Below, in pieces: positions 17,622 through 25,191 of a DNA stretch of 64,000 nucleotides. The translations under genes were made by a program, and so were the position numbers. Origin of the DNA: Nocardioides sp. URHA0020 (GTDB taxonomy: Bacteria; Actinomycetota; Actinomycetes; Propionibacteriales; Nocardioidaceae); contig NZ_KK211166.1 in assembly GCF_000620705.1 (NCBI RefSeq), positions 473,962 to 537,961 on the forward strand, written 5' to 3'. Under the pieces are notes generated by a model that was given only the letters and a program-made list of their open reading frames with translations, had not been told where the DNA came from and searched no databases. How positions within the stretch are numbered: position 1 is the first letter of the stretch; every line of letters starts with the position of its first letter.

Positions 17622-18877
17622 CAGACGTCGAGCAGCTCGGCGAGCTTCGGGTTGATCCCCCAGGTGGCGACCATCTCGTCGTACTCCTTGCGCACCGAGC
17701 CGCCCTTGACCGGTCCACCGGTCCGGGTGGCGCGCAGCATGGTGTTGCGCGGGGTGTGCTGGCTCTCGACGAACTGCACGACGTCGACCCGGTAGCCCTG
17801 CAGGCGCATCAGGGAGGCGCGCAGCCCGTCGGTGAGGGTGTCGGCGAGGCGCTCGCGCAGGATGCCGTGGCGGGTGAGCATGGCGTACGGCGAGGGGGTC
17901 GGCGTTCTGCGCAGCTGGGCGGCGATGTCGTGGTGGCAGCAGGGCGCGGCGAGGACGAGCTGGGCGCCCCAGCCCACCGCCTGGGCCAGCGCCTCGTCGG
18001 TCGCGGTGTCGCACGCGTGCAGGGCGAGGACGACCTCCGGAGCCGGGTCGAGGGCGACGCCGCCGATGGTGCCGACGACGAAGTCCGCCTCGACGCCGAG
18101 CTCGGCGGCCACCGAGCTGTTGTGCTCGGCCGACTGCTCCTTGACGTCCACGCCGGTGAGCCGCACGGGCAGCTTGCGGACGCCGGTCAGGTAGCGCTCG
18201 GCGGCGAAGGTCAGGTAGGCGTTGCCGCACCCGAGGTCCACGATGCGCAGCGGGTCCTCCACGGTCGGCCGGCGCAGGTGCTTCTTCTCGATCGCCTCGG
18301 TGATCGAGCTGTCGAGCAGCCGCAGGAACTCCTCGACCTGGCGGTACTTCGCCTGCCGGCTCGGCTTGATCCGGCCCTCGTCGTCGGAGATGCCGAGCAC
18401 CAGGAAGACCGGGTCGTTCTCGGGCAGCAGTCGCTGCTTGGGCTTGTCGTGGCGACGGTCGACCTCGCCGTCACCGGTGGTCGACCCGGTCGCGACCCGG
18501 TCCGTGGTGCGCACGGTGGCCTCGAGCTTCTTGGCCCGGAGCTGGTGGCTCTGGGTCGCGGTGTCGACGTGCCAGTCGGCGAACGGCTCGTCGAGCAGGG
18601 CGTCGACGGCGTCGCGGGCCGCGTCCCCGACCGCGTGGTTGTCGGTGAAGGCCTGGGTCTGGTCGTACGTCGTGATCTGCAGGTGAGTGCCGGCCTTGAG
18701 GTCGACGTACCGCATCTCGACGCGCCGCCAGGTGGGCTGCTCACCCTTCTGGCGACCCGACGCGACCGCCTTCACGAGCACCTTCGGGTCGAGGATGTAG
18801 GACCGGAGCCGGTTCAGCTCGCGCAGCAGCGGCTGGGTCGTGGGCTGGGTCGTCGGCTGGGTCGTCGGCTGGCTCAT
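17621..18877 (-). CDS. SAM-dependent methyltransferase, GSTCD/Methyltransf_32-like
   Basis: 418 residues. The N-terminal half is a helical domain of unknown role. The C-terminal half has motif I IVDLGCGNAYLTFAAERYL, then GVDVKEQSAEHN, VLALHACDTATDEAL and APCCHHDIAAQLRR. This last Cys-Cys-His-His signature marks the GSTCD/RlmN-unrelated 'Methyltransf_32' group, which probably modifies RNA. The extreme N-terminus is built of QPTT repeats encoded by three 12-bp copies at 18831-18866. ATG 18877 overlaps the stop of a 28-codon frame upstream (ATGA). Confidence 0.8.
   Translation of the reverse strand: MSQPTTQPTTQPTTQPLLRELNRLRSYILDPKVLVKAVASGRQKGEQPTWRRVEMRYVDLKAGTHLQITTYDQTQAFTDNHAVGDAARDAVDALLDEPFADWHVDTATQSHQLRAKKLEATVRTTDRVATGSTTGDGEVDRRHDKPKQRLLPENDPVFLVLGISDDEGRIKPSRQAKYRQVEEFLRLLDSSITEAIEKKHLRRPTVEDPLRIVDLGCGNAYLTFAAERYLTGVRKLPVRLTGVDVKEQSAEHNSSVAAELGVEADFVVGTIGGVALDPAPEVVLALHACDTATDEALAQAVGWGAQLVLAAPCCHHDIAAQLRRTPTPSPYAMLTRHGILRERLADTLTDGLRASLMRLQGYRVDVVQFVESQHTPRNTMLRATRTGGPVKGGSVRKEYDEMVATWGINPKLAELLDV
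18831..18866. repeat. 12-bp in-frame tandem repeat at methyltransferase N-terminus
   Basis: Three copies of GGCTGGGTCGTC or a one-base variant code for QPTT units right after the start of the methyltransferase. Copy-number change would alter the N-terminus by four residues without breaking the frame. Confidence 0.7.
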
Positions 18878-18960
18878 CGACGCACCGCCGCGATCACGAC
18901 GATCAGCAACAACGCCACCAGTGCGATCGGGATGACGAGACGACGGTGCCGGGGATTCAC
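18874..18960 (-). CDS. possible 28-residue membrane peptide
   Basis: A short frame reading VNPRHRRLVIPIALVALLLI and then VVIAAVRR: a basic head, one hydrophobic helix of about 18 residues and a basic tail. Its stop overlaps the methyltransferase ATG (ATGA), the same coupling seen throughout this operon. GGAGG lies directly against the GTG, which is closer than usual, so the start is uncertain. Short single-span peptides like this are often missed in annotation. Confidence 0.4.
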   Translation of the reverse strand: MNPRHRRLVIPIALVALLLIVVIAAVRR

Positions 18961-19113
18961 CCTCCGAGTCTAGGTGGGCAGGGCCCATCGACCGCACCGC
19001 CGGTCGCCTGCTCTCCGACGCACCCCCGTGAGGCGAGACGACGACGAGGGACTCGTTCAGGTCGATGCGCGCCCACCGGGTTGTGCGACGATCCCGACGT
19101 CTACCTCCACGAG

Positions 19114-19458
19114 ATGGAGTGCGTGGACATGCAGTACGCGCCGCTCTCTCGACAGCTCGCGCTGACCTTCGAGTGCGTCTCCTCGGACTTGATGCCCGAA
19201 TCGGTTGTCATCTTGACGTTCGACGACGCCCAGATCTACCAGTGGGAGACGGACTTCGACGATCGGGCGGACAACGACGCTCGGCTGCGTGGGCAGGTCA
19301 GCGGCTTCGACGCGATGCACGGTCCTCCCGACTCGGGCAACCTCGCAGGCGTTTCGTTCCACCTCCACTTGGTCGACGTCAGCGTCAGCTTCTACGCGTC
19401 CACGGTGAGCTGTGACTACCGCACCGGTCGTTGGAAGTCCGTGGGTGAATCTTCGTAG
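19114..19458 (+). CDS. hypothetical protein (immunity-protein-like character)
   Basis: At least 114 residues from ATG 19114; the protein-like frame continues upstream (LCDDPDVYLHE) to a TTG at 19081, so the start is unsure. It is acidic, soluble and strand-rich (QLALTFECVSSDLMPES, VVILTFDDAQIYQWETDFDD, VSFHLHLVDVSVSFYAST). Size and acidity resemble small immunity proteins of toxin systems, but I recognise no family. Codon choice is slightly less GC-rich than in neighbours. The next gene on the same strand is a DUF4241-like protein. Confidence 0.5.
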   Translation: MECVDMQYAPLSRQLALTFECVSSDLMPESVVILTFDDAQIYQWETDFDDRADNDARLRGQVSGFDAMHGPPDSGNLAGVSFHLHLVDVSVSFYASTVSCDYRTGRWKSVGESS

Positions 19459-19590
19459 TCAGCGTGCGCCTGCCGATGCGTGACCGGAGCCTGTCGTCGG
19501 CGTTCACCACCGCACGCGATGAAGACGCTCGTGGACCGCTTCGCGCTGAACGGCAGCCACGGGCCCGCGCGCGCCGATAGCGTTCGCCCC

Positions 19591-20331
19591 GTGACGCAGA
19601 GCATCTACGGGATCATCGAAGCTGCTCTCGCGCTGACACGACCTGAGCGCGCCATGCTCGTGGAGCGGCTGCAGGACAGCCTCGTAGCGACGGACGTCGC
19701 GGGCGGCACCATCGTCGCCCCTCAGGACCTCGTGGACTTCGGAGCCCGCTACGAGTTCCCGAGCACCACCCGCTCCCCGCGGGAGACCGTCACGCTGACC
19801 GCCATCGCCGGTCCGGTCCTGTCAATGAGGTGGGGCGCCATCACGATCACCGACCCGTGGCGCCCGCAGGCCGTGCCACAGACACCGGACGCCGCACTGG
19901 GCCCATCGGACCACCCCACGGTCCTGACGGCGATCGCACGCACCGACACGAAGACCGGCACCACCGACCTGCAGCCGGTTGCTGCAGCGATCGGCGCGGT
20001 GGCGGAGGTGACGGCGTGGCACCCGCTCCCGGCGGAGGGTCAGTTCCAGCTGGATTCCGACTCGTCGCTCGGAGCGTTCTACGAGATCTACGAAGCACCC
20101 GACCTCCAGCCGCTCTTCGAGGACGCCGAGTACATGCAGGGGATCTTCAACCGAGCACTCGAGGAGCTGATCGTTCCTCTCGAGGTCGGTGGACGAACGG
20201 CGGCCGCGGTGTTCCTCTGCCCCAAGGATCTGCACCCGGCCTGGATCGGGTACGACGCGAACGGCAGCGGCGTCGCCGTGCTCCTCGACTTCGGGATACT
20301 CGCACTCGCTCGCGGCAAGGGCGGTCAGTAG
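19591..20331 (+). CDS. DUF4241-like protein with antitoxin-like N-terminus
   Basis: About 246 residues from GTG 19591. Residues 8-32 (GIIEAALALTRPERAMLVER) resemble the N-terminus of small addiction-module components. The rest looks like DUF4241: an early GAITITDPWRP, a central FQLDSDSSLGAFYEIYE and a C-terminal HPAWIGYDANGSGVAVLLDF, close to that family's conserved W-x-G-x-D-x-x-G pattern. No catalytic role is known for DUF4241. No ribosome binding site is visible; a frame upstream to 19480 is low quality. Confidence 0.55.
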   Translation: MTQSIYGIIEAALALTRPERAMLVERLQDSLVATDVAGGTIVAPQDLVDFGARYEFPSTTRSPRETVTLTAIAGPVLSMRWGAITITDPWRPQAVPQTPDAALGPSDHPTVLTAIARTDTKTGTTDLQPVAAAIGAVAEVTAWHPLPAEGQFQLDSDSSLGAFYEIYEAPDLQPLFEDAEYMQGIFNRALEELIVPLEVGGRTAAAVFLCPKDLHPAWIGYDANGSGVAVLLDFGILALARGKGGQ

Positions 20332-20358
20332 CTGCTCGACGCGGCGGATCAGGCCGAC

Positions 20359-20883
20359 TCAGGCAATCTCCATCCGCTGGTAGGTCGGCGTGAGCTCCTC
20401 CCAACGGTCCTTCCACCCCTGGGCTCCGGCCTCGGAGCTCCAGCCGTCCGGATGGACCGGGCCGTCGATCTCCAGCGACCGACCGAGATCCTCGAGGTGG
20501 ACCCGCCAGCCGGAGGCGTGGAAGGGCAGCTGCGTCCTCGGCAGGCCGCGATCCTCGATCACCAGACGGGTCTGGGAGCCGTCCTCGGTCAGCCACACCT
20601 CGATCTGCCCCTCGTCGTCCGTCCCCGGCTCCGTCGTCAGCAGCAGGTGGTGGGGCGCATCGCACACCTCGACCCGTGCCGGACCGGTCCAGGTGCTCGT
20701 GAAGACGCACTGGATCGTGCCGCCCACCCACAGGTCGCCGTCGACCCGGGCGATCCAGCGGGCCAGCCGCTCCGGCGTCGTGCACGCCTGCCAGAGGTCG
20801 TCGATGTCCGTGTCGTAGAGGTCCTCGACCCGCACCGCTCCGCGGGTCTCGTCGAGTGCTCGCATCGTCGCGATCGTGGTCAT
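20359..20883 (-). CDS. SRPBCC (AHSA1-like) domain protein
   Basis: 174 residues of START/Bet v1-type fold: EDLYDTDIDDLWQACTTPERLARW, then GGTIQCVFTSTWTGPARVEV and the C-terminal HASGWRVHLEDLGRSLEI. Such AHSA1-like proteins bind hydrophobic small molecules or assist chaperones. The ATG overlaps the stop of the ArsR gene just upstream (ATGA). ArsR-SRPBCC pairs are common in actinobacteria and the regulator controls the pair. Confidence 0.88.
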   Translation of the reverse strand: MTTIATMRALDETRGAVRVEDLYDTDIDDLWQACTTPERLARWIARVDGDLWVGGTIQCVFTSTWTGPARVEVCDAPHHLLLTTEPGTDDEGQIEVWLTEDGSQTRLVIEDRGLPRTQLPFHASGWRVHLEDLGRSLEIDGPVHPDGWSSEAGAQGWKDRWEELTPTYQRMEIA

Positions 20884-21197
20884 CTGCGTGCCTTCTTTCC
20901 TCGGGCGATCTCGGTGTGGAGGGCGCCGAGCCGGCCCTCCCAGAGCTGGCGGTAGGGGCCCAGCCACTCGTCGACCTCGACGAGCGCCTCCGGGCGGAGG
21001 GTGTAGATCCGGCGCTGCGCGTCCCGGCGTACGTCGACCAGCCCGGCCTCCCGCAGCACGCGGAGGTGCCGTGACACGCCCGGGCGAGCGATCGGAAGGG
21101 CCTCTGCCAGCTCCCCTGCGCTCGCCTCGTGGTCGCGGAGGATCCGGAGAACGGTGCGCCGGCTCTCGTCGGCCAGCGCGTGCAGCACAGCATCCAT
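20880..21197 (-). CDS. ArsR family winged-helix repressor
   Basis: 105 residues. The winged helix covers most of the protein: LADESRRTVLRILRDHEASA, then ELAEALPIARPGVSRHLRVL as recognition helix and RRIYTLRPEALVE as wing. No metal-binding Cys pair is present, so it probably responds to something other than metal. The ATG is 7 nt after a TTACCT -10 box whose 17-bp spacer holds an inverted repeat, the expected autorepression site. Confidence 0.92.
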   Translation of the reverse strand: MDAVLHALADESRRTVLRILRDHEASAGELAEALPIARPGVSRHLRVLREAGLVDVRRDAQRRIYTLRPEALVEVDEWLGPYRQLWEGRLGALHTEIARGKKARR

Positions 21198-21204
21198 GGA
21201 CCGA

Positions 21205-21233
21205 AGGTAACCGTGTGGTTACGTACCCGTCAA
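21205..21233 (-). promoter_or_regulatory. arsR promoter with operator in the spacer
   Basis: The -35 TTGACG (21233-21228) and -10 TTACCT (21210-21205) are 17 bp apart. The inverted repeat GTAACC-N4-GGTTAC at 21207-21222 overlaps the spacer and the -10 box. The ATG begins 7 nt after the -10 box. Confidence 0.7.
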
Positions 21234-21301
21234 GGTACTCCACTTTCCCGAGGCACCATGCCGTCCGCGCCGTTCCTCGCTCCGGAGGGGAGGCGCGCTC
21301 C

Positions 21302-21307
21302 TACACT
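21302..21307 (+). promoter_or_regulatory. -10 box of amidase gene, leaderless arrangement
   Basis: TACACT lies 6 nt before the GTG at 21314; there is no ribosome binding site between them. Confidence 0.55.
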
Positions 21308-21313
21308 CGCTCC

Positions 21314-22810
21314 GTGCACCTCGACGACTACCTGACCGCTGACGCCACCGACCTGGCCGCCCTGGTGGCCGACAAGCAGGTCACCCCGGCCGAGCTGCTG
21401 GCCCTGGCGCGTCAGCGCGCCGACCAGGTCAACCCGAAGATCAACGCGATCGTCAGGACGTTGGACGACGTGGCGGATGCGCGGGCCGCCGAGCCGCTGA
21501 CGGGTCCCTTCGCCGGCGTACCTTTCCTGGTCAAGGATCTCGCCCAGGAGTACGCCGGGTTCCCCACCACCAGCGGCTCGCACGCGCTGGTGGACGACGT
21601 GGCCGACGAGCACGCGCTCGTCACGCAGCGCTTCCTCGAGGCTGGGCTCGTCGTCTTCGGCAAGACCAACACCCCCGAGTTCGGCGCCAAGGGCATCACG
21701 GAGGACGACCTGCTGGGCCGCGCCCGGAACCCGTGGAACGTGGCCCACACCCCGGGCGGCTCGTCCGGCGGCTCGGGTGCCGCCGTCGCCGCGGGCATCG
21801 TCCCGGCGGCCGGCGCGAACGACGGCGGCGGGTCGGTCCGCATCCCCGCAGCCTGCAACGGCCTGGTCGGACTGAAGCTCAGCCGTGGCCTCACGCCCTA
21901 CGGACCTCAGGGCAGCGAGTCGATGTTCGGGATGGTCACGCAGGGCGTGGTGTCCCGCAGCGTCCGCGACAGTGCTGCGCTGCTGGATGCGATCGTGGGA
22001 GCGCCTGCCCGCTACGCGGCGTACGTCACGGCGACTCCCGATCGCTTCCTTCCGGAGCTCGACCGTCCGCCCACGCGGCTGCGGATCGGCTACACGGTCT
22101 CCTCGGCCATCAACCCCAGCCCGGACCCGGAGGCGGTCGCGGCGGTCGAGGGTGCTGCCCGCCTGCTCACCGAGCTCGGGCACGAGGTCGAGCCCGTCGA
22201 CGCGCCGCACGACGACGACGCCCTGGCCCGCGACTTCCTGAGCATCTGGTTCGCCCAGCTCCACGGTCAGATCAGCCTGATCAAGGAGCGCCTCGGCTCG
22301 CCCGACAGCGCCTTCGCCGCCGACTCGCTCGCGGTGGCCGAGATCGGGCGGGCGGCCGGCGTCGGGGCGCTCTTCGCCGCGCTGGAGAACGTCACCCGGC
22401 ACATCCGCGCGCTCGACGACTTCCACCAGCGCTACGACCTGCTGCTCACCCCGACACTGGCGAAGCCGCCGCTGGAGGTGGGCTCCGTCGACACCCCGCC
22501 CCTGCTGCAGCGCGCCTCGCGGATCATCGCCAAGGTGCACGCCGGCAAGCTCCTCAACGCCACCGGCATCCTCGACCAGCTCATCACCGAGAACCTCGGG
22601 TGGGTGCCCTACACCCAGCTCGCCAATCTCACCGGCCGCCCGGCCATCTCCGTGCCCCTGCACTGGACCGCCACGGGCCTGCCCCTGGGCGTGCAGTTCG
22701 TCGGCCCCCTCGCCTCCGACGGTCTCCTGCTGCGGCTCGCCGCCCAGCTGGAGCAGGCGCAGCCCTGGTCCCACCGGTACGCCCACCTCGACCCGACGCT
22801 GACCGCCTAG
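21314..22810 (+). CDS. amidase (amidase-signature family)
   Basis: 498 residues. The amidase signature with the Ser-cisSer-Lys triad is complete: Lys in PFLVKDLAQEYAG near residue 74, and the glycine/serine stretch HTPGGSSGGSGAAVAAGIVP followed by NDGGGSVRIPA near 150-180. The C-terminus has PLGVQFVGP and the expected final helix. It hydrolyses an amide bond of an unknown substrate (6-aminohexanoate-cyclic-dimer hydrolase and aryl amidases are close in type). GTG 21314 sits right after a -10 box; the long upstream frame overlaps the divergent ArsR gene and is not real. Confidence 0.9.
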   Translation: MHLDDYLTADATDLAALVADKQVTPAELLALARQRADQVNPKINAIVRTLDDVADARAAEPLTGPFAGVPFLVKDLAQEYAGFPTTSGSHALVDDVADEHALVTQRFLEAGLVVFGKTNTPEFGAKGITEDDLLGRARNPWNVAHTPGGSSGGSGAAVAAGIVPAAGANDGGGSVRIPAACNGLVGLKLSRGLTPYGPQGSESMFGMVTQGVVSRSVRDSAALLDAIVGAPARYAAYVTATPDRFLPELDRPPTRLRIGYTVSSAINPSPDPEAVAAVEGAARLLTELGHEVEPVDAPHDDDALARDFLSIWFAQLHGQISLIKERLGSPDSAFAADSLAVAEIGRAAGVGALFAALENVTRHIRALDDFHQRYDLLLTPTLAKPPLEVGSVDTPPLLQRASRIIAKVHAGKLLNATGILDQLITENLGWVPYTQLANLTGRPAISVPLHWTATGLPLGVQFVGPLASDGLLLRLAAQLEQAQPWSHRYAHLDPTLTA

Positions 22811-22829
22811 CACCGCGGCCCGGGCGACC

Positions 22830-22867
22830 GAGGGTCGGTCCCTCCGCGTCGACGAGCCTCGACCCTC
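22830..22867 (+). terminator. possible hairpin after amidase gene
   Basis: GAGGGTCG at 22830-22837 pairs with CGACCCTC at 22860-22867 across a 22-base loop, 20 bp after the amidase stop. There is no T-run, so this is only a weak terminator candidate. Confidence 0.3.
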
Positions 22868-22924
22868 CAGCTCCTTGACACCGAGGCGAGCCAGGTCCCG
22901 ACGTCCATAGAAGCGTGGCTGCGT

Positions 22925-23704
22925 TCAGGTCACGGCTTGAACGACGTACACCACGGCCAGTCCGAGAGCCAGGAGACCGAGAAGCGTGCGGAGCAAGGTC
23001 TCGGGCATCCGCGGCTGGAGGGAGGCGCCGAGGTAGCCCCCGCACAGTCCCCCGAGCCCGCACGCTACGCCGAGCGACCAGTCCGGGGCGATGGACCCGG
23101 TCACGTTGAGCTGGAGGACCGCGAAGGTGGCCACCCCGACGATCGACGTCACGAAGGTGCTCGCCAGCGCAGCCGGCGCAACCACCGTGACCGCCATGCC
23201 CGAACCGACCAGGATCGGTCCGAGGATGGAGCCCCCGCCGATGCCGTAGATGCCGCCGGCGACTCCCACGCCGAGCGCAGCCAGTGTGACCGACCTCGGA
23301 CTGAGCGGTGCCTTCGCCGGACGGATCGGACCGCGCCGAGTGGAGCGCAGGATGAACAGTCCTGTAGGGGCGAGCACCGCTGCGGCAAGCAGCTTGAACA
23401 CGGTCGGGTCGTCCGCCACGTAGACCCGCAGGACCGCACCGATGACCACCCCGGGCGCCGATCCGATCACCAGGCTGCGTGCGAGCGGCCCGCGCAGCTG
23501 ACCACGCCGGGCGTACCGGAACAGCGCTCCCGGACCGGACAGGACGTTGTAGAGAAGATTGGTCGGGGTGACCTGTGGGTTGGGCACGTTGAACACCGAC
23601 AGCTGGACCGGCAGCAGGAACACCGCACCGGAGACCCCGACCGGGCTCGTGATGGTGGCGATCACGAAGCCGGCAACGAACCCCAGAAGGTCCCGCTCCA
23701 CCAT
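22925..23704 (-). CDS. TauE/SafE family anion (sulfite) exporter-like permease
   Basis: 259 residues with about eight hydrophobic segments. The family repeat marks are GFVIATITSPVGVSGAVFLL in the first half and GVGVAGGIYGIGGGSILGP in the second. Family members export sulfite or sulfonate-derived anions or take up sulfur compounds; which applies here is unknown. ATG 23704 has a very strong ribosome binding site (GAGGAGG, 4 nt away); the frame extends upstream without support. Confidence 0.88.
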   Translation of the reverse strand: MVERDLLGFVAGFVIATITSPVGVSGAVFLLPVQLSVFNVPNPQVTPTNLLYNVLSGPGALFRYARRGQLRGPLARSLVIGSAPGVVIGAVLRVYVADDPTVFKLLAAAVLAPTGLFILRSTRRGPIRPAKAPLSPRSVTLAALGVGVAGGIYGIGGGSILGPILVGSGMAVTVVAPAALASTFVTSIVGVATFAVLQLNVTGSIAPDWSLGVACGLGGLCGGYLGASLQPRMPETLLRTLLGLLALGLAVVYVVQAVT

Positions 23705-23782
23705 CCACCTCCTCGTCCGCGACATCCTCTCAGGACGACCGACGGCGGGCGAGCGACCGGGACACACGAGGCAGGCGCAGAC

Positions 23783-25030
23783 CTAGTTGCGGCGGTGGAA
23801 GCGGATCGTGCCGTCGGGTTGTCGTTGCGTGTCGTACGTCGGGTCGTGGGCTCGGGCGTGGTGGTGGGGGCAGAGGAGCCCGGCGTTGTCGAGATCGGAA
23901 GGACCTCCGTCGGTCCATCTGGTCCAGTGGTGGGCGTGGCACATCCAGGGTGGCCAGTCACAGCCCTCAGTGACGCAGCCTCCGTCGCGTATGGACAAGG
24001 CGGTGAGCTGGGCCTTGGTGAAGAACCTGCGTGCCCTGCCGACGTCGAGGATCTCGGAGTCGGCGCCGAGGACGACGGGGATGATCTTCGCGGTGCACGC
24101 CAACCGGCGGGCTGCGGCTGGGCTGATGCGTTCGCCGGTGTCGAGGATCCCGGCCTTGTGCAGCCGGCCGAGGAGGGTGTCGTGGTCGATGGTGACCACG
24201 ATCGTCGCGTCCCGCCCTCCGACCTGGGGTAGGTCTTTCGCGCTGATGCGGTCGATGAGCTCGGCAAACGCTCTGCCCATCCGCTCGGGTCCGGGTCTGC
24301 GTTCGACGCCGGGCCCGTGGGTGGCGGCGAGGTGCTTGGGGGCGGCGAGCGCGAGGAGCATCTTCTTCAGCTCCGCTGCCTCCAGGGCGGGCAACGTGAA
24401 GCGGCCGTGCACCTTGCCGTGCCCGTCGTCGCTCATCGTGAACCGACACCCTTGCGCGGCCTTGGCCTCTTCCCTCTCGAGGAGGTCGGACTCGTGCTGG
24501 TCGGCGAGCTCGGGTGCGATGACCTCCAGGAGCCTCCGCCCCAGGATGGTCAGGCGCTTCGCGTCGTGCTCCTGCGCGGCGGTGACGAGGTGCTCCTCGG
24601 CCTTGATCAGCAGGTCCGAGTCAAGGCCGTCCGGGAGCGCCCTGATGGAGCGGATGATCACGTCCGCCTGCTCCAGGCGCAGGTCACCGTGCGCGAGCGC
24701 TGATCGGACCCGGTCGTAGATGGCGAGGTCGTAGCCGCGGCGCACGGTCCGGTATGCCGCCGACCTGGTCTCTCGGGTCTGGTGGGCGTACCAGTTCGAC
24801 GTGCTCGTGGCGCCCACCTCCGTGCCCACCTGGACCTCATCGGCATGCGCGGCAACCCGGGCTTCGAGCTCAATCACTTGAGCCTTCAGGCGGCCCAGTT
24901 CCACCAGCGTGGAGGCGGCTTCGGGAACGCTCATCGACCACACCGACGCCTCCACCAGAGCGTCGGCGATCCCGCGCATCCGCGCGGTCGCCGATGCCAC
25001 CTGGTGGTGGGGTGTGGTGGTCGTGGTCAT
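23783..25030 (-). CDS. DUF222/13E12-type HNH endonuclease
   Basis: 415 residues. A helical DUF222 domain (about residues 15-300, with ARVAAHADEVQVGTEVGATS) is followed by a C-terminal HNH nuclease: CVTEGCDWPPWMCHAHHWTR, then WTDGGPSDLDNAGLLCPHHH, with the His-His pair and zinc-binding Cys/His in place. This is a multi-copy family in actinobacteria, often near repeats, with no settled function; mobility and DNA cutting have been proposed. ATG 25030 is preferred over TTG 25042. A near-perfect hairpin lies 40 bp upstream and the repeat array just beyond it. Confidence 0.88.
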   Translation of the reverse strand: MTTTTTPHHQVASATARMRGIADALVEASVWSMSVPEAASTLVELGRLKAQVIELEARVAAHADEVQVGTEVGATSTSNWYAHQTRETRSAAYRTVRRGYDLAIYDRVRSALAHGDLRLEQADVIIRSIRALPDGLDSDLLIKAEEHLVTAAQEHDAKRLTILGRRLLEVIAPELADQHESDLLEREEAKAAQGCRFTMSDDGHGKVHGRFTLPALEAAELKKMLLALAAPKHLAATHGPGVERRPGPERMGRAFAELIDRISAKDLPQVGGRDATIVVTIDHDTLLGRLHKAGILDTGERISPAAARRLACTAKIIPVVLGADSEILDVGRARRFFTKAQLTALSIRDGGCVTEGCDWPPWMCHAHHWTRWTDGGPSDLDNAGLLCPHHHARAHDPTYDTQRQPDGTIRFHRRN

Positions 25031-25068
25031 GGTTCTAGCCAAGCACTGACCACCGACAGTCAGAGGCT

Positions 25069-25095
25069 CAGAACCCCTGTATTCACAGGGTTCTG
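25069..25095. repeat. hairpin upstream of the HNH gene
   Basis: CAGAACCCCTGT (25069-25080) and ACAGGGTTCTG (25085-25095) pair over 11 bp with one bulged C and a 4-base ATTC loop. It lies 39 bp upstream of the HNH gene start, so it could be an operator, a leader hairpin or a recognition site of the nuclease. Confidence 0.65.
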
Positions 25096-25191
25096 GGTCA
25101 CGAAGAGGTCACGATCAGCGGGGCTCATCCACACCTGGGGCGGCGGCCTGTGGAGGGACATCCATCAGCCGCGAACGACGTGTCTCTGGGT

